A stretch of 16,628 bases of DNA from JAEUIZ01 sp046155605 (GTDB lineage: Bacteria; Planctomycetota; Phycisphaerae; Phycisphaerales; UBA1924), in contig JBJXFQ010000116.1 of NCBI GenBank assembly GCA_046155605.1, positions 1 through 16,628 on the forward strand, written 5' to 3'. Shown piece after piece: positions 7,926 through 13,949 of this stretch. Within the stretch, counting starts at the first letter, position 1. Each line of letters starts with the position of its first letter. The position numbers and the translations under genes are program-made. A model generated the notes under the pieces. That model saw only the letters and a program-made list of their open reading frames with translations. It had not been told where the DNA came from and made no database searches.

Positions 7926-9314
7926 ATGAACAGACTTGCCGATCACTCAGCGCCGATCCGATTCTCGTTACAATGGCTATTCACGGGGGCCGGTGTGGTT
8001 GTCCTACTCGCTCTACTGACCGGCGCGAGCGGCTGCAAGAAGCATCAAGAAGGCGACGGCCACGACCACGGCACGCCCAAGCCCGCGGCGAAAGGGGACG
8101 CCCACGCGGGGCACGACCACGGCAGCGGCAGCAAAGAAGGGGGCGAAGGTGCCCACGCCGATGAGGTCAAGCTCACCCCCGACGCCATCGGGCGCTACGG
8201 CATCAAAAACGAGGCCGCGCAGATGTGGGTGCTCAAGCCCACGGTAGTCACCCCCGCCCGCGTGGCGTTCAACACGGAGGCGATGGCCCACGTCGGCTCT
8301 CCCCTGCGTGGACGTGCGGTGGAGGTGAAGGTCAGGCTGGGCGATACGGTGAAGGCCGGGCAAGAACTGGTCATCATCGAAAGCCCCGAACTCGGCGAGG
8401 CCCAGGCCGATTTCCTCCAGAAGAAGACCGCCGTGCTCACGGCGGGCCCGGCTGTTGATCTCTCGAAGATCGCATGGGAGCGTGCCAAGGGTCTCTACGA
8501 GCAGTCGCAGGGCATCTCGCTCACGGAAGTTCAGCGGCGCGAGGCGGAGTACAAAGTTGCGATTGCCAACGTGAAGGCCGCCGAGGCCGCCGCGATGGCC
8601 TCCGAGAACCGGCTGCACCTACTCGGCATGAAGCAGAACGAGGTCGCCACGCTGGCAAGCACTAGCGAAATCGCCCCTCGCCACGCCATCAAGGCCGCCA
8701 TCGAGGGACAGGTTGTGCAGCGTGAGATCACGCTTGGAGAACTCGTCGGCCCCGACCGCGAAGCGATCATGATCCTCGCCGACACGCGCTCCCTCTGGGT
8801 GCTCGCGGACGTCCCTGAATCCAAACTCATGGGCATCGCCGTGGGGGCCAAGGCATGGATCACGATCGGCTCAACCACCGGCCAGAGTGACGGGGCCGCC
8901 GCGCCCAGGTTCGAGGGCACCGTGTCGTTCATCGCCCCGCTGGTGGACCCGACCACCCGTACCGCGCAAGTGCGGATCGACGTGCCCGCGTCGCTCGACA
9001 ACGGCCTGACGCTCAAGCCCGGAATGTTCGCGCAGGCGGAGATCGTCGCCTCGATGCCCGGGGGAACCGACCCCGCGCCCGTAGTGGCGGTGCCCGATGA
9101 GGCCATCCAGACTGTCGAGGGCGGGCCGGCGATCTTCGTCCCAGTCGCGGGCGAACCCAACACCTTCGCTAAGCGGGCCGTCACGATCGGCAAGCCCATC
9201 GGCGGCCTGGTCCCTATTTACTCCGGATTGGTCGAGGGCGAGCGGTTCGTCATCGCTGGCACGTTCATCCTCAAGGCAGAGCTCGGCAAGGGCTCCGCGG
9301 CGCACGAGCACTAA
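7926..9314 (+). CDS. czcB: Periplasmic adaptor lipoprotein of the RND metal pump, CzcB type, His-rich N-terminus
   Basis: A 462-aa membrane fusion protein. AAAGGA precedes the ATG by 5 nt. A signal sequence ends in a lipobox (TGASGC, Cys 37), so the mature protein is probably lipid-anchored. Residues 38-80 are a flexible His/Asp/Gly segment with histidines at 40, 46, 48, 60, 63, 65 and 77 (GDGHDHG and AGHDHG), a likely metal-catching tail. The body follows family order: beta-barrel part and lipoyl half (GSPLRGRAVEVKVRLGDTVKAGQ), helical hairpin (about 155-225), second lipoyl half (KAAIEGQVVQREITLGELVG), beta-barrel (WVLADVPESKLMGIAVGAKA; PLVDPTTRTAQVRIDVP; LKPGMFAQAEI) and membrane-proximal domain. 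CzcB/CusB proteins deliver periplasmic metal to the pump. A 30-nt gap separates it from the pump gene. Its His tag recurs in the protein at 13044-13340. Confidence 0.94.
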   Translation: MNRLADHSAPIRFSLQWLFTGAGVVVLLALLTGASGCKKHQEGDGHDHGTPKPAAKGDAHAGHDHGSGSKEGGEGAHADEVKLTPDAIGRYGIKNEAAQMWVLKPTVVTPARVAFNTEAMAHVGSPLRGRAVEVKVRLGDTVKAGQELVIIESPELGEAQADFLQKKTAVLTAGPAVDLSKIAWERAKGLYEQSQGISLTEVQRREAEYKVAIANVKAAEAAAMASENRLHLLGMKQNEVATLASTSEIAPRHAIKAAIEGQVVQREITLGELVGPDREAIMILADTRSLWVLADVPESKLMGIAVGAKAWITIGSTTGQSDGAAAPRFEGTVSFIAPLVDPTTRTAQVRIDVPASLDNGLTLKPGMFAQAEIVASMPGGTDPAPVVAVPDEAIQTVEGGPAIFVPVAGEPNTFAKRAVTIGKPIGGLVPIYSGLVEGERFVIAGTFILKAELGKGSAAHEH

Positions 9315-9344
9315 ACCCATCCGCCGCAATAGGAGCCCCACCCG

Positions 9345-12300
9345 ATGCTTGAAGCACTTCTGCACTTTTCCATCAAGAACCGCTGGCTCGTCGTCATCCT
9401 CACGGCGGTGGTCGCGGCCGTGGGCTTCTTTCAACTCAAGAAGCTCCCCATTGACGCCGTCCCTGACATCACCAACAACCAGGTTCAGATCAACGCTGTC
9501 GCCGCGAGCCTGTCGCCCTTCGAGGTTGAGCAGCAGGTTACGTTCCCGATGGAGAACGCGATGGCCGGCATCCCTGGCCTGCAGTACACGCGCTCGCTAT
9601 CGCGCAACGGCTTTGCGCAGGTGACGGTCGTCTTCGAGGACGGCGTGGACATCTACTTCGCCAGACAGCAGGTGGGCGAGCGGCTGCGCGAGGCGGCGGG
9701 CGCGCTGCCGCCGGGCGTTGAGACGATCATGGGGCCGATCGCTACCGGGCTGGGCGAGGTGTACATGTACACCGTCGAGTATGTGAATCCGCACGGCAAA
9801 GGGGCGACTGTTACGGACGGCAAGGTCGGCTGGCAGTCCGACGGTTCCTACCTCTCGCCAGAGGGGCGGCGGCTCAAGACCGAGGTCGAACTCGCGTCGT
9901 ACCTGCGGGAAGTGCAGGACTGGATCATCCGGCCTCAGTTGAAGGGCGTCAAGGATGTCGCGGGAGTCGATGCCATCGGCGGCTACGTCAAGCAGTACCA
10001 CGTCCAGCCCGATCCGATGAAACTGGTCTCCTACGGGCTGACCTTCCATAACGTGATCGAGGCGCTGGAGAAGAACAATGTCTCCACCGGCGCGGGCTAT
10101 GTCGAGCACAAGGGAGAGAGTTATCTGGTCCGCGCCACTGGGCGCATTCAGAGCATCGAAGAGATCGAGAGCATCGTCCTCGGGAGCAGGAACGGCGTGC
10201 CGGTGTATGTGCGCGACGTGGTTCGGCCCGGAGGCGTGGGGCTGGGGCGCGAGCTCCGCACCGGCTCGGCCAGCGAGAACGGCGAGGACGTTGTCGTGGG
10301 CACGGCCATCATGCTCATCGGGGCCAACAGCCGCACGGTGGCCGCCGCCGTGGACGCCAAGATGACTGACATCCAGCGCTCGCTCCCGGACGGGATCAAG
10401 GCCAAGACGGTCCTGAACCGGACCAAACTGGTGGACGCGACGATCTGGACGGTGCAGAAGAACCTGCTGGAGGGCGCGATCCTGGTGATCGTCGTCCTGC
10501 TGCTGCTGCTGGGCAACTGGCGGGCCGCGCTCATCTGCTCGCTGGCGATCCCGCTTTCCATGCTGATGACGGCCACTGGCATGGTGCAGAGCAAGGTCAG
10601 CGGCAACCTCATGTCCTTGGGCGCCATCGACTTCGGCCTGATCGTGGATGGCGCGGTCATCATCGTGGAGAACTGCCTGCGGCGTCTGGCCGAGGAGCAG
10701 CACCACAAGGGCAGGTTGCTCACGCTGCAAGAGCGGTTGCACATCGTCTTTGACGCGAGCAAGGAGGTCCGCAAGGCCACCGCCTTCGGTGAGGCGATCA
10801 TCATCACCGTCTACTTCCCCATCCTCGCCCTTTCGGGCGTCGAGGGCAAGATGTTCCACCCGATGGCGATCACCGTCATCCTCGCGCTCATCGCGGCGTT
10901 CATCCTCTCCCTGACCTTCATCCCCGCGATGGTCGCCTTGTGCATCACCGGCAAGGTCACCGAGAAGGACATGTTCCTGATCCGCTGGGCCAAGGTGGTC
11001 TACGAGCCGGTCGTCCGCTGGGCAGTCAAGCTCCGCTATGCCGTGGTCGTCGGCGCGGTGGTCGCGTTCCTCGGATCGCTGGCCTTGTTCACGCGCCTCG
11101 GCCAGGAGTTCGTGCCCACGCTCGACGAGAAGGACATCGCCATGCACGCGATGCGGATCTCTTCCACGGGCATCACGCAGTCGCAGACCATGCAGTACGA
11201 CGTGGAGAGGACGGTGTCGTCGTTTCCCGAAGTCGCGTTCGTCTACTCCAAGACCGGCACGGCGGAACTGGCTTCCGACCCCATGCCCCCAAACGTCTCC
11301 GACACGTTCATCATCCTCAAGGACAAGAGCCAGTGGCGGAGCGAGGCCGAACTCGACAAGCTCATCGCCGAAAAAACCGAAGAGATGGAAAAGATGGGTT
11401 CTCATGGGGGCGGGCACGACGATCACGGAGGCGGCGGCGAGGAGGAGGGCCACGCCCACGGCCCGCCGCCCGAGGGCCACAAGGGCAAGCTCATTAAGCT
11501 CCTGGAACTCACGCTCCAGACCGTCCCCGGCAACAACTACGAGTTCACGCAGCCGATCCAGATGCGCTTCAACGAACTGATCTCCGGCGTCCGCGGCGAC
11601 GTCGCGGTCAAGGTGTATGGCGACGACTTCGCGTCGATGCAGAAGACCGCCGCCGCCGTGCTGGCTGCCCTGCAAGCGGTGCCCGGCGCGGCCGACGCCA
11701 AGGTCGAGCAGACCGAGGGGCTGCCCGTCATGACCGTCGAGCCCGACCGCGCGGCCCTCGCTCGCTACGGCCTCAATGTGTCGGACGTGCAGGAGGTCGT
11801 CGCGGTGGCGATGGGTGGCCGCGAGGCGGGGCTCGTCTTTGAGGGCGACCGCCGCTTCGACCTGGTGGTCCGTCTCCCCGATGACCTGCGCGGCAAGATC
11901 GACATGCTTGATCGGCTCCCGATCCCGCTGCCGCGCGGCGGAGACGAACCGAAAGGGATCATCCAGACGGCCAGCATCGACGGCGGCACCGGCCTCCTGC
12001 AAGGGCAGGACGAGATGGGTTTCGTGCCGCTGGGAGCCGTCGCCAGGGTCGAGATCGCTGAGGGTGTGAACCAGATCAGCCGCGAGAACGGCAAACGGCG
12101 CATCGTGGTGCAATGCAACGTGCGCGGGCGAGACCTGGGTTCGTTCGTCAACGATGCGCAGCAGAAGATGGCGCAGGTCAGTCTCCCCGCCGGGCAGTGG
12201 CTCGTGTGGGGCGGGCAGTACGAGAACCTCGTCGCGGCCAAGGAACGGCTCACGATCGTCGTGCCGATCTGCTTCATCCTGATCCTGCTGCTGCTCTTCG

Positions 12301-12965
12301 CCACTTTCAAGAGTTTCAAGTACTCGCTGCTGGTCTTCGCGGCGGTGCCGCTGGGCCTCACGGGCGGCGTACTCGCGCTCTGGATTCGCGGCATGCCCTT
12401 CTCGATCTCAGCGGCGGTGGGCTTCATCGCCCTCTCGGGCGTCGCGGTCCTGAACGGGCTCGTGATGATCATCTTCATCAACCAGTTGCGGGAAAAGGGC
12501 GAACGCCTGGAGGACGCGATCATCCACGGGTCGATCACGCGCCTCCGCCCGGTCCTCATGACTGCGCTCGTCGCTTCGCTGGGCTTTGTGCCCATGGCCC
12601 TCGCCCGCGGTACCGGCTCGGAGGTGCAGCGTCCTTTGGCGACGGTCGTCATCGGCGGCCTGATCTCCAGCACGCTACTGACGCTTATCGTTCTCCCCGC
12701 CCTCTACCGCATCTTCACGGGCACGAGCAAGGACGGCATGCCCGGCCCCAGGCCGGAAGTGTGGGAGAAGGACGAGCCAGCCCCCGACCCCATGCTTGCG
12801 TTCGCAGGCGGCGGCACCGCATCCAACGCGCGCAAGAGCGATGACGCTCAACGCACCGCCGTCCACGCGGCGACCGATGCCGCCTCGACTACACCGCCTA
12901 CGCCGCCCCCGCCGCCGTCTTCGACACCGCCGCAAGCGAACGCCTCCCCCGATCCCAAATCGTGA
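9345..12965 (+). CDS. czcA: Heavy-metal RND efflux pump, CzcA type, with His-rich insertion and Pro-rich tail
   Basis: The inner-membrane proton-driven pump of the CzcCBA system, 1206 aa against about 1040-1070 usual for the family. AGGAG precedes the ATG by 9 nt. The N-terminus is canonical (KLPIDAVPDITNNQVQI after helix 1). The helix-4 motif DFGLIVDGAVIIVEN places D429, D435 and E442 exactly as in CzcA proteins for Zn/Co/Cd (HME1/2), not the CusA copper form. Three additions explain the length: about 25-30 extra residues in the first porter subdomain around 148-180 (from NPHGKGATV); a His/Gly/Glu insertion at 686-715 with histidines 687, 691, 694, 703, 705 and 712, placed in the second periplasmic domain; and an ~80-residue cytoplasmic tail after helix 12 (about residue 1122), ending in a proline run. 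All twelve helices appear present and the frame is unbroken. Confidence 0.97.
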   Translation: MLEALLHFSIKNRWLVVILTAVVAAVGFFQLKKLPIDAVPDITNNQVQINAVAASLSPFEVEQQVTFPMENAMAGIPGLQYTRSLSRNGFAQVTVVFEDGVDIYFARQQVGERLREAAGALPPGVETIMGPIATGLGEVYMYTVEYVNPHGKGATVTDGKVGWQSDGSYLSPEGRRLKTEVELASYLREVQDWIIRPQLKGVKDVAGVDAIGGYVKQYHVQPDPMKLVSYGLTFHNVIEALEKNNVSTGAGYVEHKGESYLVRATGRIQSIEEIESIVLGSRNGVPVYVRDVVRPGGVGLGRELRTGSASENGEDVVVGTAIMLIGANSRTVAAAVDAKMTDIQRSLPDGIKAKTVLNRTKLVDATIWTVQKNLLEGAILVIVVLLLLLGNWRAALICSLAIPLSMLMTATGMVQSKVSGNLMSLGAIDFGLIVDGAVIIVENCLRRLAEEQHHKGRLLTLQERLHIVFDASKEVRKATAFGEAIIITVYFPILALSGVEGKMFHPMAITVILALIAAFILSLTFIPAMVALCITGKVTEKDMFLIRWAKVVYEPVVRWAVKLRYAVVVGAVVAFLGSLALFTRLGQEFVPTLDEKDIAMHAMRISSTGITQSQTMQYDVERTVSSFPEVAFVYSKTGTAELASDPMPPNVSDTFIILKDKSQWRSEAELDKLIAEKTEEMEKMGSHGGGHDDHGGGGEEEGHAHGPPPEGHKGKLIKLLELTLQTVPGNNYEFTQPIQMRFNELISGVRGDVAVKVYGDDFASMQKTAAAVLAALQAVPGAADAKVEQTEGLPVMTVEPDRAALARYGLNVSDVQEVVAVAMGGREAGLVFEGDRRFDLVVRLPDDLRGKIDMLDRLPIPLPRGGDEPKGIIQTASIDGGTGLLQGQDEMGFVPLGAVARVEIAEGVNQISRENGKRRIVVQCNVRGRDLGSFVNDAQQKMAQVSLPAGQWLVWGGQYENLVAAKERLTIVVPICFILILLLLFATFKSFKYSLLVFAAVPLGLTGGVLALWIRGMPFSISAAVGFIALSGVAVLNGLVMIIFINQLREKGERLEDAIIHGSITRLRPVLMTALVASLGFVPMALARGTGSEVQRPLATVVIGGLISSTLLTLIVLPALYRIFTGTSKDGMPGPRPEVWEKDEPAPDPMLAFAGGGTASNARKSDDAQRTAVHAATDAASTTPPTPPPPPSSTPPQANASPDPKS

Positions 12966-13043
12966 CCGCCGATCTGGCGGGCGTGTGCCCCGCGAGCATC
13001 CGGCGATCCAGTTCGTGTTTCTCTTTCAGAATGGAGTCCTCCG

Positions 13044-13340
13044 ATGAACCAGTCCAATCCGCGTTCCAAGTCCATGCTTCTGGGCCTCGCCGCCGGTGTC
13101 GGCGCTACCGCCCTCGCCGCCGTCATGATGGGCCAAGGGGCCAGCCAGCCCGTGAAGTCCGAGCCGCAGTACTTCGTCACCCCCGACGGCGAGGGTGCCC
13201 ACCTGTGGGTCCGCGAGGGCACGGCCCTGCGCGTCGTTGCCCACGGGGAGTGCAAGGAATGCAAGGCCAAGGGCAAAGACGACCACGACCACAAGGAAGG
13301 CGACGGGCACGATCATGGCAAGCCCGCACCGAAGAAGTAA
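13044..13340 (+). CDS. Small exported His/Cys-rich protein, probable periplasmic metal binder
   Basis: A 98-aa protein of no family that I recognise. GGAG lies 7 nt before the ATG. Residues 8-33 are a signal or membrane anchor (SMLLGLAAGVGATALAAVMM). A short conserved-looking core (EPQYFVTPDGEGAHLWVREGTALRVVAHG) is followed by a C-x-x-C pair at 70 and 73 and a His/Asp-rich tail with histidines at 81, 83, 89 and 91. The tail contains EGDGHDHG, identical in eight residues to the leader of the CzcB-type adaptor in this window. Placed 78 nt after the pump gene and in the same direction, it probably acts as a periplasmic metal chaperone or buffer (inference). Its last 26 bases overlap the next gene. 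Confidence 0.75.
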   Translation: MNQSNPRSKSMLLGLAAGVGATALAAVMMGQGASQPVKSEPQYFVTPDGEGAHLWVREGTALRVVAHGECKECKAKGKDDHDHKEGDGHDHGKPAPKK

Positions 13341-13698
13341 AGACCGACGCGCGCGCGGTCCATCCGCGCGACCGTCGTCGCCCGCGCAGCAGCGGCGGGC
13401 GCGGAGTGACTCTCCGCGCTCGCTGCTGATCGGCGCGTGGGTCACGACGCTCTTCGCCCTTCTGTGCGTCTCGCTTGCCACGCTCTTCACCATCACCGAG
13501 TACCGCAAGTGCGGGCACATCCATATTGACCTCCTGCTGACCGGCGTGGCGGCCTCGACCACCATCGGAACGGTCTACGCCTGGTACACATCGTCGCGTA
13601 CACGCCGGGCAGCGCGCCTGCCCACCGGGCCGCCACCGACTCGGTCGGGGGCGTCGTCCGCAGGCCCGAACGCACCGAAGTCGCGCGGCGGGGCGTGA
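13315..13698 (+). CDS. Small two-helix membrane protein, unknown function
   Basis: A 127-aa protein read from the ATG at 13315; the frame extends upstream to 13195, but that part is a shadow of the preceding gene. The N-terminal 36 residues are strongly basic (RRSKDRRARGPSARP), followed by two clear membrane helices at about 37-60 and 71-93. The ten-residue loop between them contains K-C-G-H-I-H (65-70). With the positive-inside rule, the N- and C-termini lie in the cytoplasm and the Cys/His loop in the periplasm, a plausible small metal site (inference). The C-terminal 30 residues are Pro/Ser/Arg-rich. No strong ribosome site precedes the ATG (AAGGAAGG is 14 nt away), so it may depend on coupling to the gene it overlaps by 26 nt. 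Its TGA overlaps the GTG of the next ORF by four bases (GTGA). Confidence 0.6.
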   Translation: MASPHRRSKDRRARGPSARPSSPAQQRRARSDSPRSLLIGAWVTTLFALLCVSLATLFTITEYRKCGHIHIDLLLTGVAASTTIGTVYAWYTSSRTRRAARLPTGPPPTRSGASSAGPNAPKSRGGA

Positions 13699-13946
13699 GG
13701 CCCACCTCAGCGGGGAAGCGCGACGCTTGGTTCCGGGTCGGCTGGAACCCATTCCGGGCGGGCTGGAATCGATTTTGGACCGTTTGGAACACGCTTCCGG
13801 CGCGTGGGAACTCTTTCCGAGGGAATTGGAAGGCGCTCTGGCTTGATGGGAGCACATTCCAGACAGTCGGGAATGGGTTCCGGATGCTTTGGAATCACGT
13901 CCGGGCGGCCCGGAACACGGCGGCATCGCGTGCCGCGAAGGATTGA
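13695..13946 (+). CDS. 83-aa heptad-repeat ORF (Phe-x-x-x-Trp-Asn-x), unknown; may be non-coding
   Basis: An 83-codon frame starting with GTG in a GTGA overlap with the preceding gene and ending 3 nt before the ATG of the P-type ATPase, so it fits the operon perfectly as a coupled gene. Residues 13-75 are nine consecutive heptads: FRVGWNP, FRAGWNR, FWTVWNT, LPARGNS, FRGNWKA, LWLDGST, FQTVGNG, FRMLWNH, VRAARNT. No helix, signal or Cys/His site is present. The nucleotide repeat beneath has dyad symmetry, so the opposite strand encodes similar heptads (FQTVQNR, FQPARNG), which is a reason to doubt that protein is the selected product. If translated, it would be a small basic aromatic-rich peptide. 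The ribosome site of the ATPase gene (GAAGGA, 13937-13942) lies inside its end. I cannot name a family. Confidence 0.4.
   Translation: MRPTSAGKRDAWFRVGWNPFRAGWNRFWTVWNTLPARGNSFRGNWKALWLDGSTFQTVGNGFRMLWNHVRAARNTAASRAAKD
13731..13919 (+). repeat. Nine-unit degenerate 21-bp tandem repeat, each unit a TTCC...GGAA dyad
   Basis: Nine units of exactly 21 bp run without gaps. The common form is TTCCGG-N7-GGAA plus four variable bases, with TTCC at unit positions 1-4 and GGAA at 14-17, symmetric about position 9. GGAA is kept in eight of nine units (unit 6 has GGAG). TTCC is exact in units 1, 2, 5, 7 and 8, shifted by one base in unit 4, and degenerate in 3, 6 and 9. The interior of each dyad is variable. 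The period equals two turns of B-DNA, so all dyads would face the same side of the helix; each could also form a short RNA hairpin. Confidence 0.85.
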
Positions 13947-13949
13947 CCG

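Noticed and set aside
9597..12113. An 838-codon open frame on the minus strand opposite the RND pump gene
   Set aside because: It is antisense to a gene with full family conservation. Its composition (Asp/His/Arg-rich, no domains) follows from the high GC at third codon positions of the pump gene.
13731..13919. CRISPR array
   Set aside because: The units are 21 bp, contiguous and degenerate with no unique spacers of about 30 bp, and no cas gene is present.
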